64,000 bases of DNA from Chlorops oryzae (GCA_020466095.1 CM035806.1:135951680-136015679), one strand, 5' to 3'; positions 14,344-29,200 are shown, numbered from the stretch's first letter. Notes: generated from the sequence alone by a model not told the origin. Made by a program: numbers and translations.

Positions 14344-14712
14344 TGAGTGAGTGGGCGAGAGATTGAGAGGGACTTTTGAAAGTTGCAGACAGTCTATTTT
14401 TAGAATAACTACGTCATGATACTCGTTCGTTTTTGAGATGTTTACTTTTCTTACAATGACGGTTAAATTCTACTACCTTTATACATATTCATGTATGTGT
14501 GTATGCTCGCGCTCAGATGCAAATAAATAGGTATATATGTACATATGTATGTCGGTAGGTGAGAACTTTTTTTGCTCATACATACTGACACCACTGTTCC
14601 CGATGAGAGACTCTCTCTCTATCTTTCTCCCCCTGTTAGTCTCTCTCCATTTCTCTCATTCTCCCTCTTTCTCTCCCCCTCTCTCTCATCCGCTCTCTCT
14701 CTTAATCTCTTC

Positions 14713-14744
<32 letters not shown>

Positions 14745-15052
14745 CCTCTTTCTCTCGCTCTCTCTCTCTCTTTCTCTCTCCTCTCCTCTCTCACTCTCGC
14801 TCTCTCACTCTCGCTCTCTCACTCTCGCTCTCTCACTCTCGTCTCTCTCTCACTCTCGCTCTCTCACTCTCGCTCTCTCACTCTCGCTCTCTCACTCTCG
14901 CTCTCTCACTCTCGCTCTCTCACTCTCGCTCTCTCACTCTCGCTCTCTCACTCTCGCTCTCTCACTCTCGCTCTCTCACTCTCGCTCTCTCACTCTCGCT
15001 CTCTCACTCTCGCTCTCTCACCTCACCTCGCTCTCTCACTCTCGCTCTCTCA

Positions 15053-15089
<37 letters not shown>

Positions 15090-18000
15090 TCTCTCGCTCT
15101 CTCGCTCTCTTTCTCTCTATCTCTCTTTCTTTCACTCTTGCTCTCTATACGCTATTACGAGGCTGTGAGTCGAACAATCGTTAAAGTTATAAAGATTTTC
15201 TCATATAATTAGTCACAACCGACGCATTTGGGATTACTGTTTCCGAAATTATATATATATATGTGGACCGTTCAATTGTGTAGTTCTCTATCTTTGGTTG
15301 TGCAAATAAATTCTTCATGTTTTTCTACTAAGTTGCTTCTGTGCAATACTTAGTTTTTTAACGCTAAATGGTATGAATGAATTACTAATGCTGATACTAT
15401 TTCCCCAGCCTGTTTGATAAAAGTTTTCCGCTAAGCGATGCGAAAGTTGGTGTGCAAAATGAGAATTTCTAATAATTTCCATAAATGGAAGGTATCTCTT
15501 TAACTAATATAGCTACACAAACTTAACGCTGAATTTTATATGGAATGAAAGAAATTAAACAAGATGATACATGATGGTACAGGCTTTTTCGGTTCCTTTT
15601 TTTGTTTTTGCTTGTGGTTGAAGAACGCAAAGACGATTAAAACACATGAACGATGAATCATGAAACTAAAAATCGCGCCTGTGTGAAATTGTTTTCTTCT
15701 TTTTTTCGTTTGAGAACCGTCAACAAAATTCTGTCGGGCGAATATAAAAACCTAATGTCGATCTGAGATTGCTCTCTAAAGCCGGACCCACACCCGCTGT
15801 CAAAAATGGACAACGAGGTAAGGAGGAGCTTTTTTTCCCGTAGAAAATGGTGTCAACTAACATTAAAGAAGTGAGTGAACTGGTTTTTCTCTTTTGAAAA
15901 ATCTAGTTCGCGACAGGGCCGTTTTTAGGCATAGGCTGCAGCTTATGGGCCCGCACCACAAAATGGTATTGCCTTTTGATTTTGCACTGCGCAAACGATA
16001 TGTTTCCATATCAGTCACGTTTTTTTTTTTTTTTTTCGCAACTCTAGCGGGCCCGCACCACAGGCACAGCCTAGGGGCCCAAAAAGCCTAGAAACGGCCC
16101 TGCTTCGCGATTGTAAAAAATTGCAAGGTCGGCATTACTAGTTGTTGATTGCTGAGCAATTTTTACTGAAATTTTCTTGTGAACCCGTAAGTTTTCATTG
16201 CTTACGCATTTTCAATTCAATAAAACTGAAAAATACACTTTGCAAAGCTCTTTGAGGACACATTTCCTGCAAATCGAATTAATAAGCAAACAGCTCAATG
16301 TGAGGTTTTTATTTTTATAACTTTTCAATTTTCGAATCTTATCGAACTAGCACTGCCATACATACATATGTACGTGGAGTATGAATAACGGAATCAAATG
16401 TTGGCATTTTCGAATTTTTTCCAATTTTAGAACTATTTCCCTTTCAATTCAATTAAGTTGTCCGGTGTATGGAAGAAACCAATCGAAAAAAATGGAAACG
16501 GTTTTTTTCTTATATTTTTTCTAAAAAAAAAAACCCCCTGAACACTACGATGCCAAATCCCAAATATTGTTCTGGCTATGACGAAACATACGAAATTCAG
16601 TGGCGTGGATTTAAGAGCTTATAACAGGGAAGCACTTGATCTTTTTGCGCAGTCCTCTGCTCTTTTCAATTTATCCAAGATCGGATGCTTTTAATAAAAA
16701 ATTGAAATTCGAATTTAATAATTAATTATTCGGCGTTTTTTTTCTTCTTTGGATAATCAGTCTTTCATCGTTTGAGCACGCGCAACAGAATCACAAAAAA
16801 AAAAATAAAAAAGTAAAATAAAAAGAAGTACAAAACAAGATAAATTGAATTTTTAAGCAAATTAATACTAGGGAAAAACGCGAAATCAAGCAAACTTACA
16901 TTTTATGCTATGTTCTCACTATAGGGGTTAAGTTCTTAACCCGATACTTTAACTCAAAGCGTTCATATCAGCTTTGAGCGAGTTAGGGTTTACTAGTGGC
17001 TCTGGGATAGCGTAGGGGATGCGTGCTATGCTCTTGATCCCAGGGTCCGAGGTTCGATTCCCGGCACAGGCGAAACGGAGTGTAATGTTCCAAGCCTAGC
17101 ACTGGTTTTTCAAAAATCGCATGTTAGGGGCGCACACTACATAAAAAGACATACACTCACACAAACACAAGAAAACCTCCGTGGTATCACAATGGGCCGA
17201 TTAACGGCCTAAGTGGCAGCCACTTCAACCTACCTACCTAGGGTTTACTAAAGTCATATGACCCAGCCGGAAAGTGGACTACTTCTGCACTACTTCCGAA
17301 TTGGTGAAAATTCAAACTGCGGCTACTCGCATTACTAATCCTAACTGTTAATGAAGTTTGTTAGAAAATGGCCGCTGTTTTCATTACATGCATGCGATAA
17401 TGTCCGGCTTGAGAGTTTGAAATATAAAAAACGCGCAAGGTATATCTGATATACTATATCATCGAGAAATTGCAATTAAAAATGGAATTTGCTTTATTAG
17501 AAATGTTTAAAGAAGCTGAAAAAGCCAAAGGAATATTGGAAGCAATAATATTAGAAGACCATTGCAATAACCGCAGGAACAAAAATAGATTAATGGAGCT
17601 AATGATGAAAGCGGCATCACAAAATGTTCCAAGACTTATGATCAAAATTAATATATCCAAACACATCCTTTACCTCTCATTTGCTGCACGGGAAAGCTTC
17701 CCTGTCAGTGCCGTATTAAATATAAACCCGGTTTTTGTATTCGGTGTTAGCAAATGTAACTGAAATTTTCAAATGCAACTCTGCGCTAACCTCAGAGTTA
17801 AATGTTAACCCGGGGTTTATTTTCGGGTTAGATGATTTTTTTTTATGCGTTTTGACATTTGAAACCCTGGGTTTCGCCGATAACCCTAACCCGGCCTAGT
17901 GAGAATATAGCATTAGTCGATCATATACGAATTTAGTATGCCTCCAAACTGATTACAGTCAAAACTATTAAAACGAACGGAGTAATAACGGACATGTGCC

Positions 18001-20083
18001 TTGAGCTTATCCTTCAGACAGGAAATTGTAAGGATATTCTTATATGTCTGGGATTATATTCGAGCTGTTCCCAATCACTGAATCAACTCTTAAAGACCCG
18101 CATGAAAGTAGATTTCAAAAACTTTATAAAAAGGGCTCGAAAAAAAAAAGTTCAATCAAAATGACGAGAAATGCCGTTAAAGTCTTTAAGCACGTTCCTC
18201 TGAAAAATGCCTTCGAGCTCTTTGCTTTATGGTTCAAAATATTTAATAAATTTAAAAAAAGCGTGTTCATTGTGATTTGAGAGGGTTTCTTGAAAATTAT
18301 TGCAGTTAAAAATTCAATGCAGGATAATATTAATAAAATAGGGAGAAAGCATTATATCACATGCTTTTTAGGGCAGTATTCAAAGATTTTAAGAAACTTT
18401 TCCCAGATGGATCAATTGGACACTTAAACATAATTTTTAATTTTTTATTTTTTTTACCGGTTTTAACGCATTTTTAGGGCATTTTTCCGAGCCCTAGTTA
18501 TAAACAATCGATCATGCCAGTCCATTAAAGCAAAAACAATTTTCCAAATACATACTTCTCTTCTATGGAAATGAACAAAATTAATAATAAAAGCAATAGC
18601 AATCAACTTTATACAGCAAAATTTAATAAGAGATCATGTCAAAATAAAAATGAAAAAATAAATAAAACAAATAATATACAAATGGAAATACAAATAAAAA
18701 TAATAAAAAGAATAAATAACATATGCAAACGCGAAATCAAAACAAAGCATTTGAAATTCCGCGGAAACGCTGAGCTCATAAGGCGAGTTTTTAGAATCGC
18801 GATGTCCACAAAGAGCTTGAGATACTTGTTAAACAACCTTTAAAAAAAGTTTGTTTTTGTCACAATGTGAGGAAAATAAATAAAATAAACAAAAATCGAC
18901 ACATATTGATTTTATTTTCAAAACTCTCTCGCTCTCTTCAATTTGCGCGCACTAATTTGCACACCGATTGATCGCATCCAGAGTCTCGATCGGTAAATAC
19001 GATCATAGGTTGGAGGCTCTGTAAACGGAAAATAACTAAGTTAAATCGATAGTTTAAGGAACTTATCATCGCTCGTATTTTTGATTGGATTGTTATTGCT
19101 TTACTACTGATCAAACATTGAAGCAAGCAATCGATAAAGCTAAAGGATATTCGAGTGAAAACATAAAATACTTGTAACGGTAATTTGCACTTTTTTGCGA
19201 TTTAAGATTTAAGATTTAAGACAATAAAATACATACCCGACACAGACACACATGGTAAAATAATTTTTAATCGCGAAAAAAATAGGACCATTAAGAAAGC
19301 ATATTCTAGAGATTTTTAAGGCCATAAGGGCCCCATATACCGACTTTTGTTAAATTTCTTTATGAAAACCGCCCATTTGCCACGCCCATTTCCCCATTTT
19401 TTTAAAATTCTAATCGGAGGCTTAAATATACGCTCAAATTATAAGTTTCATTGAAATATTTCGAAAAAGTCAGATTTTGGGGCAGTTTTCAGATTTTTGA
19501 GACAGACCCTAGTACTGGAAGTGTCCTCAGTAATTGACCGATCAAGGAACTTTCGTTCAAGGTCCATTGGAATTTCGGGTGTGGGAGAAAATTTTTGAAA
19601 AACGCCCTTATGCCACGCCCACTTTTCCAGTTTTTGAAAATCATATTATTTGCCTTTAAATATGTTCAAATATCAAATTTCATCAAAATATCTTGAAAAA
19701 TTTAGATTTTAAAGCGGTGTATGCGATTTTCATAGCAGACTCTAGTACTGGAGGCACCCCTGAAAATGGTCCTATCGGGTGCATTCTCTAAATTATTTCT
19801 ACTAATTTCCCCGTGAGCAAGCATACCGAATTTCGTCAACATAGCTCAACTCCTTCGATAAGAAAACTGTATACAGACGGACGGGCATGGCTAAATCGAA
19901 TCTCCTAGTGACGCTGATCATTTCTATATGTATTTTGTATGGTCTATCTCGACTGGTTCTGGGTGTTACCCACAACCACACAAACGAAATATACCCTCGA
20001 CACAGTGTGGCGGATATAAAAACTACCGTCTTTGGATCTACTGGACCATCTATAGCGTATCAGACTAAGAGAGAGAGAGAGAC

Positions 20084-20114
<31 letters not shown>

Positions 20115-20138
20115 CAGAGAGAGAGACAGAGAGAGACA

Positions 20139-20205
<67 letters not shown>

Positions 20206-23200
20206 AGCTTTACGACTTGATTCATAACAACTCAAGCACATCAACAGCTCGAGCATGTACTCAAATACGTAGATACATACATGAACGAAACAGAACGGTA
20301 CGGTGCGGAACAATACAATGATGTGGTGGGGGCTGAAGGGATATAGTATGTAGGTCTGCGGGTTAGCCGCTTTAGCCTCCATTCACAACTAAAATTCAAT
20401 TCGTATATCCGAAACGAACGAGCGAGCGTACGGACGCAATCACCGGCAGAACACGGAAGTATCTCAAGACAAAAATATAAAAAAATTAAAATTGACGAGA
20501 AAGAAATATTGATGCGAATGAAAAGAAAACGAAATTTATTCACTCAAAATCGTGTAATTTTTGTTTTGTTTTGTTCCTTTCAAGTGCATTTCGACGGCTA
20601 GAAAGATTTGTGTTCCAAAAGAGATTTTCAAAATTGAAGCATAAAATCGAAACTTCAATTTTGTCTCGTGCGCGACGCCGTAATTTTAATTTTAATTTAA
20701 TTAAAAATATAAAAAATTTTAAATAAATCGCCACAAATAATTGACGAAAAATTTGAATTTAAATTTATTTTATTAACGAACTAGTATCCGAATCGAATCG
20801 AACTTAAAACTAAAGCGAAACAACCTCTCTTAACCTCTATTAAAACGAACGAAACGAAAAAAAAAAAAAAAACATAGTGTAAACAAAAGACGCGATAATT
20901 GCAGAAAATTTGAAAAATTCTCAAAACGCCGCAAATAAAAAAAGCAAAAAAAAAGAAAACAATTTAATCAATTCGAGAGCAAGACAACAAGTCTGCAGCG
21001 ACAAAGAAAAACCTTCTAAAAAAAGGGTCCGCTCGACTTCGATTCTCATTGGAACAAGAACAACGAACGGCGAACGACCGACGACAATACGTTATGTCAA
21101 TAGCGGCGCTTATCAGTTAATAAGCAAGAAAAAAAAACATTTCAAATGATTGAAAAAGTGCAATTCAAATAAAAAATTAAAAAATAAGAACACGCAAAAG
21201 AAAAAAATCTTTACCTTTAAAACCAAAAAAACTAACGAAAAATTAGCCCCAACAAAAGAATCCCAAACGATCAAGTAACATACGAAAAGGATCAGTATTT
21301 TGAGCGAGGAATGCTCGAGGCTTCCAACGTGAAGTTAAGATCTTACAGACGAGAGAGAAAGAGCGCGATAAAGAGAGAGGCTGGATTCCTTTGAAAATAA
21401 CACCGAAACCAAAAAGTGTTTAAATTTCCCAAGAGAAAAGCAAGCAACTTTAAAGAAAATCCAAAGGAGCACTTTACCTGTCGTATACTTATCGCATTAC
21501 GTATACAACGTGTCGAGCGCTGGTGGAATGTTCAAGGCCATCGAACGTAAGTGATGAACAAAACAAAAACCAAAAAGTTAATAGCCAACAGTGAAAGGAA
21601 AAAAGTTTTTAATTCAAGTGAAAAGATATTCTATATCAGAGACGAAGAAAAAAAGACAAAAAATAACTATACATAATTGAAAGGGACCACGGAGAACGTC
21701 GCGTCGTGCTGGAAATCCAATTGCTCCAAATAATAAAAAAAAAAATCTTAAGAAAAAGTTTAAGAGAGTTCAACAACTTTAAGAGGCGATTTCCTTTAAG
21801 GTTTGTTAAAAAAAAGAGTGTAATTTCTCTTTCGAAAATCTCTCATATATGAGGATCTGCTAATTGAGTAATTTTATTTTAAAATTAACATTGTGCTCAT
21901 GCGGGTGGTTCTTTTATTCTTATGAATGCTGTACAAATACGAAATTCGGCGAATAGCTTGACGAATTATTTGCGTCGTTCAATGTGTTTCGAGTGTCAAC
22001 ACAGAAGCGATCGTTTGTCATTTATTTTGTACCTTTGACGTCATAAGTAACATCGAATTCATTCTTATACCATACATACATACATACATAGTATGTATTA
22101 TATATGGAGCATTTCACGTGAAGTGTACCCGCTGAAAAAAGTTCATACCTGGGATTTCGATGAAACTTGGTGACTCTTGATTGTGCTAAAGAGGGAGAGA
22201 AAATATTAAACGGTTGCCTAGATACAGGCTGCCAAACTTTCGGCGATTTTTTTTTATGTAAAATCCTGCGTCTCGTAAATAAGAAAATGAAAAACTGTGA
22301 TAAATGTTGTTGTTTCGATGTTACATACCAAGCAAACATATCATGAATAGCGGTTTGTTAGGGTCAGATTCGGTTCAACACCTCCATTTACTCGTAAGTT
22401 TTTGACATCCCATTTCACTTAAGATGTGATCTTAGGGAAGAAAAAAAAGCTCATCTTTCGTGTGAGATTATTAAAAATATATTAAAAATATCAAAAATGT
22501 CACATTGGCCGAAAAATTGATTATAAAAATAAAAACCGGCTTTCTGGAGGTTTTTATCTATATTTTCTTCGAAAAGACCAGACAAATATCTATACGAAAT
22601 CCTTTATTACATTTTTCTCATTTTATTATTTACGAGACGCAGGATTTTATGAAAGAAATAAAATCCTCGAAAGTTTGGCAGCCTGTATCTCGGCAACCGC
22701 TTAATATTTCCTCTCCCTCCTTAGCACAACCAAGATCCACCAAGTTTCATCGAAATCCCAGGTATGAACTTTTTTCAGCGGGTACACTTCACGTGAAATG
22801 CCCCATATAAACCTTCCAATTGAAAGTGAGGCCTCTTGAACAAAATTGTATGTAGTTTCTCAAAGTCACGAACTTTCGCTTTTCTTATCTTTTTTTGATT
22901 GAAATTTTTTAATTGTTGTCATCCTTCAATGGAATTTCAATGAAAATCACGTTTGATAAATTCGGTATTTTCACCAGTGGCGTCATCTATAGACTATATC
23001 AATAAATGAACATAAAAGCAAGTAAGGGTGTTATAGTCAATAAAATACCCGACACAGACACACATGTTCAAATAATTTTTAATATCAAGAGGTGTTTAAG
23101 GCCGCAAGGGGCCCCATTATAAAGTTAAAATTAAAATTAAAATTAATATTAAAATTAAAACTAAAATAAATTAAATTAAATTATATTAAAATTATGTAAA

Positions 23201-26200
23201 TTAAAAATAAAATTAAAATTAAAGTTAAAATTAAAATTAATATTTAAATTAAAATTAATCGGAGGCTTAAATTTACGCTCTAATTCTAAGTTTCCTTGAA
23301 ATATTTCGTAAAAGTCCGATTTTGGGGCAGTTTTGAGATTTTTGAGACAGACCCTAGTACTGGAGGTACCCTTAATAATGGACCGACCAAGGACATTTTT
23401 TGGAAGGATGTTTATGGCTACAAAGGAAGCATAAGTGCCAACTTTCGTTCTAGTACCATTTGAATTTCGGGTGTAGGGACAATTTTCAAAAAACGCCCTT
23501 CTGCCACGCACAATTTTCCAATTTTTGGAAATCACATTAATTGCACTAAGATATGTTTAAATGTCAAATTCAATCAAAATATCTTGAAAAGCTCATCCCT
23601 AAAAATGGTTTTATCGGGTCTATTCTCGAAATTGTTTCTACTAATGTCCCCGTGAGCAAGCATACCGAATTTCGTCAAGATAGCTCAACTCCTTCGATAA
23701 GAAAACTGTATACAGACGGACAGACAGACATACGGACAGACAGACAGACAGACGGACGGACGGACATGTCTAAATCGAATCTCCTGGTGACGCTGATCAT
23801 TTCTATATGTATTTTGTATGGTCTATCTCGACTGATTCTGGGTGTTACACATAACTACAAAAACGCAATATACCCTCGACACAGTGTGTGGCGTATAAAG
23901 AACTCGAATGAAATATAAAAAAAAATTAAAAATAATAAAGAAGTAAAAAATGGCATTGTGAAGCGATAAAGTTGAAATGCGGGATGCAATCTTTGATCGA
24001 AAGGCCGTCCTGCATTGTCAGTATTTTGTCGCCAAGCTCGGATATTTTTCCAAAATCGATATTGGTCTATTTTATTTGGGATAACTTTCACAAAACAAAA
24101 AACCACATTTAAGAATTTTGATTGGTTTTTGGTGACCAATTAAATCGAGAAGAATTCACGAAATGGGAAAAATCCCACAATCTGGCATCCCTGCTCCACC
24201 AACGCAAAAGATTTCTTTCGATAACGGATTCAAATTTTGGATTCGAGTCCGATTTCGACATCGTTTTTTAATGCAGAATATGGGCACTTAGCGATCAGAG
24301 ACGATCAGAGAAAAAGAAAATCGAATTCGATTGGCGTCGGTGGCGATCGCGGTGACTATGTTCATACTAGGTATAAGTACTAACAGCGATGGGAACGGAT
24401 TAAGTTGGCTTGCCAAAATTAGCAACGATTACTAATTTGTATTTTGCTATGCTGGGGGTCATCTAAATACATGTGTACGTTGTATAAATTCGATCGGTTG
24501 CTACAGCTGCTAGAAAATTCCGAAATCAAATTCGAAAGAAATTCGATTTTTCGAAAAGAAGAAATTTTTGCAAACAAGGAACGAGGAATTAACGAGAATT
24601 TTCACCTTTAAATAGAATGTTTTCATGCTTGCGACAGCGAAGAGAACAAATACATACCCTCAGAATGGTTTCAATCTTGATCCATATTGGTTGCAAATAT
24701 TCACTTTTTTCTTTCTATTCTTTCTATTTACCTTTTTGAGAGAAACCATCTAAGTGAATCATTTCGACATAAAATAATTTTATCTGGAAGCGCTAACTGA
24801 TAAGGCTTTTTTTTAAGATTCTATAAAGATAAATCCCCTTCTTTTCCGATAAATTTAATTAGAGGAACAAAAAATCTCCGAGACTGGGGCTTTATATTTT
24901 AAAATAATTTACTGCTTTAAGAACATGTATTCTTGCATAATTTTTTGAAGAAGGATAAAATAGAGGGGCCAATGATTTCATGTGACCAAGATCAGTGATC
25001 ATTTTTCGAGCAGCACTTTTTTGTTAGATAACACAGGCCAACAAATTGAATATTTTCGTTTGGTGCCGCGATTTCGTTCATTATTTACGGATAAGGGTGG
25101 TATAGGTAATACAAAAAATTTTTTTTTGAAATTTTTTCCTAGGTGTAGTTTTGGAGCTACTATCAAATTTGTGTGAGGTCTTCAGTAGTTTCGCTTTTAC
25201 GGATATATATATATATATATATTACTGCTTTGTTAAGTTATCATGGTTGATATCGTATCAAAGCTAATATCACGGCCTATCAAATGACACCTTTTTTATG
25301 AAGATAGAGCTTGCAGTTTTTAAGGTACGAGCTTCGCAATTGTAAAAAATAAGAATTTTTTAAATTTTTCTTCGATTTTTTGATTTTTTTTTTTTACCTT
25401 TTATGGGGCTCGCTCCAGCTCAGACAGAAAGAAAAACTTCATATAAAAAAACGCTTCAGAAATGAATCAGAAATTTTCTGAAGTGTTTTTTTATATGAAG
25501 TTTTTCATTTCTGTTTCATTTCTGACAGAACTGGAGCGAGCCCTTGGTTGGTTGGTTGGTTGAAGTGGATGCCACTTAGGCCGTTTATCGGCCCATTTTG
25601 ATACCACGGAGGTTTTCTTGTGTTTGTGCGTGTGTATGTCTTTTTATGTAGTGTGCCCCTAACATGCGATTTTTGAAAAACCAGTGCTAGGCTTGGAACA
25701 TTACACTCCGTTTCGCCTGTGCCGGGAATCGAACCTCGGACCCTGGGATCAAGAGCATAGCACGCATCCCCTACGCTATCCCAGAGCCACGAGCGAGCCC
25801 CTTAGGCATGAAACAATTTTTTTTTAAATATTCTTTTTGCATGGTTTGAAAGGTGTTTCTTAGTATAAAAGACCCGAAGCCAAATTTTTTGATTTCGGAT
25901 TTAAAATGTGGAGGATATGGTACGAATTGTGAATAAAATTAAGCTCTCATTTTTAAAGTATAAAAAATTACTCTCAAGATTTTCAACACAATTGATCTAG
26001 GAGCTCACTTTCCCTTTTATACTTTACAAAAAATTTTGACTAAGTATACTTATATACTCTTCCGTAAAAGCGAAACAATTGAAGACCTCACACAAAATTG
26101 ATGGTAGCTCCAAAACTACACCTAGGAAAAAAATATAAAAAAAATATTTTTGTTTTACCAATACCACCTTTATCCGTAATAATGAATGAAATCGCAGCAC

Positions 26201-29200
26201 CAAAACCACTGTTGGCCTGTGTAATTTCAATTCTTCGTAAAATGTTCCGTTTTACAATGGAAAAGAATTTATCCGCCATTATTCTAAGTCTTCTTAAATA
26301 CTTCATGGGCTATAGGTACTGAGATATGCAGTAAGCAAAGTGTCCATATGAAACACATGCGAAAAATATCAAAAATTACTTCGATATAAACTTTTTACTT
26401 TCACAAACACTGAGCTAAAAAGTAATCGAAGAAAAATATTAGGAAGTGCAGGGTTGCATCCGACTTTCCGGCTTTAGGGTACACGCGCAGCGTGTCTGCG
26501 GTGCGGCACCGCATAGTTTAAAAAAGCATTTTTTTTTACAAAATTAACAACATTAAAGTATTAATCATAATCATGGGGTGGTATAGAAACCGAACAATTG
26601 TTGCAATCAGATTTGAATTGGAAACAATTTTCGTTTTGGTGCTATAGAAACAGATTACACAAGTCGACAAAATGAAACTTTAATTTTGTTTCTGGTTTCT
26701 TATAGATGTTTTCTGGCTCACTAAATCAGAATTGTATCTGAAAATCTAATTTTTTTGTTTTTTAAGTTTGATTTTGTGGTCAGGAGGACGGTTTTTGAAA
26801 TTTTCGCGTCAATTTCTAGATTTTTCTCAAAATCTCAGGAAGTATGTATGTGTTTTGCATTTTATTTATCTTGCTTAAAAGAGGAAGAATGTGCCTTTAC
26901 AACGATGTATCATGTGTTCCAATTAAAATTTTACTTCAAGATCTATAGGCATTCAAATTTGAAAAATGTGGCTTTTTTTGAATTTTTTTTCGAAATTTTT
27001 TTAATTCATTTTGATATATTTATTCGGATAATAAGATCTTGAAAATCAATCAATTATTTTAGCTTTTGATAACATAACTGCGTATTTTACAATATCCACT
27101 AAATGTTACGGTAATGCTGAAATCTGTGTAGAAAATTGATAAGTACGAGATGTAATAAGAAGTTTTCCGACTCTACTCAAATTCCAAATGCATCATGCAA
27201 AAATGCTAGGTTTTTTTTCCATCTTTTGTAGGACAGTTTGGCGGTTGTTTCATTCGTCGGGCTTTATCGATGTTTACTATCTTCGAAAAGAGCAACACTG
27301 TGTCATTTTTTTAACACCATTTTAAACCGATATTGATTTCAATTCTGATTCTGATTTAATTTTTTTTTTTTTTTTGCGGTTTCTATAACAGCCCATATTG
27401 AAGTTTATTAGGGACAGCTTGACACCTTATGCGTTAAAGGGTTAAAAAAAGAACGAATAAACAGCAAAAAAATGTTGATCCGACTTATCTCTTTCCTACT
27501 ATCGCTGCTCTATGTAATAACCGTGGCGTTATTTTAAGTAATGCTTGCCGAATATGAAAATTTAATTATGTCCTTGGATCTATTTTCTCGTCGTATTTAT
27601 TGATTGATCTTATCTCGTTGATAGGTCGTTAATAGCAGCAGTACAACGACGCGTGTTGAGAAGAAATCACAACGTTTACATCACATAACATCCTCATCTT
27701 CCACATCGACCTCGTCATCATCCTCATCCGAAATGAAGACGGCAGCACTGAAACGCGATCTGAGCGAGATCAAAAATTCCATGTCCGAGATCAATGATCT
27801 GGCTTTGGGCCGCAATGCGGCAACAACAACGCACAATGGATCGTTAACGTCATCAGCAGTAACAGGGGCGAATTCTCAAACGACATCAGCACTATCAACA
27901 CATCCATCCGCCATAAACGATCTCACCAAATTGAATACGTTAAATAGCGCCAGCGCCATCAATCAGCTAAAGGAGAAGTAAGTCCCCATACAAAGTTTGT
28001 CTGAATATCTGTCTTATTATCTCGGTGTCTCTCTCTTCCCCTATCTCTCGCTCTGTCTCTTTTATTAGAATCCGTTCATCGCTGGAAAATATCGTTGACT
28101 GCGATTCGGAGCCGCTGGTAACATTTCCCGAAGGCGACGATGATCCACATCACAATCTGACTGATTGCCTCGATTTGGTCAATGCCTCGAAGAATCATCA
28201 TCAATTGACGGCGAATGGCCTGAGCGGATCGTGCAAAACGATCGATACCGTTAAATTTGAAGAGAAACGTACAAAAACCGAGTCGAAAACAAAAGTGATC
28301 ACCGATGGATTCAGCTCAGAACAGGCGACTAGCAATTCAGCGGAAATGAAACGCCTTCAGACGGGCGATATCGATTATCAAGAGGCTAAAGCGGCAGCTG
28401 CCATGCGAAATCGCCTCGAAGTCGACGGAGTGAAAACCGAAGAGAATGCTGCTGTCATACAGGTGCGTTGATAACAATCACATTTATAGACGAGAGATTT
28501 TTCCGAGGGCAACAGACTGAGAGCGCCACAAGATAAAGAATTCTTCCAAAAAGCTATTAGGACCGATTATCGCTTTAAAAAAAATCCAAGTTAACAAGGA
28601 CACTTCCATCACGCGAATATGTCGTTGAACTTTATTTTTATTCCAACCTCCAAAAAAAAAAAAAAAAACCTACAAATTAACAAAAATCCCGCACGACTTT
28701 TCCATTGAATGGTGGTCCAACCTACTCAATTCGACCGAAAGGTATTCGGCTCATAACAAGAAAGCTTCTTCGTGACAGTGCCATTGTCACATAAGCCTTC
28801 ACAAACACATACACACACACACACACATAAAGGGGAAAGCTTTCACATTATCAACAGTTTAAAAAAAAAGCTCCTATCAAACCCATAACAATCCCACTGA
28901 AGAAGCTACGGTTGATAAAAACAAAAACAAATCACACAAAAATGTTTCGTTCAGCTCCTTGGCGACCTTAAAGCAAAACTTTGTTTACCCTAACAACCGT
29001 ACCGAAGCAGCAGTCCTTTAGACCGAATTCAAATTTACTCCATATTAATATGTACACATACACATGCATACACTGACTTAGTGCCATGGTTCGCCCCGCT
29101 TTCTACTTTCCGAAAAATCAGCTACTTTATTTTCTTAACCCTTTCATGACCGCACGTATACGGTACACCTGATCATTTTGAAAAAAACAAATATGGTATA

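Larger units (their letters stand above)
25031..26223. mobile_element. foldback with about 190-bp arms and nested insertions
   Basis: The arm ACACAGGCCAACAAATTGAA... through CGCTTTTACGGA (25031-25200) recurs inverted at 26050-26223, sharing blocks such as CCTAGGTGTAGTTTTGGAGCT. The 850-bp centre holds a hairpin element (25405-25801) which itself contains a SINE. It has no ORF of its own. Confidence 0.65.
13355..27624 (+). other. large Ect4 intron
   Basis: A 14.3-kb intron separating two coding exons, with the candidate alternative leader at 20380-21546 inside it. The remainder is AT-rich DNA packed with simple repeats, a hAT-like MITE, a Harbinger-like element, SINEs, foldbacks and two dispersed repeats, listed separately. 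No other coding exon was recognised. Confidence 0.7.

Noticed and set aside
19887..20321. 144-residue ORF with a hydrophobic N-terminus
   Set aside because: First third is dispersed-repeat sequence shared with two other copies; the rest is a GA tract.
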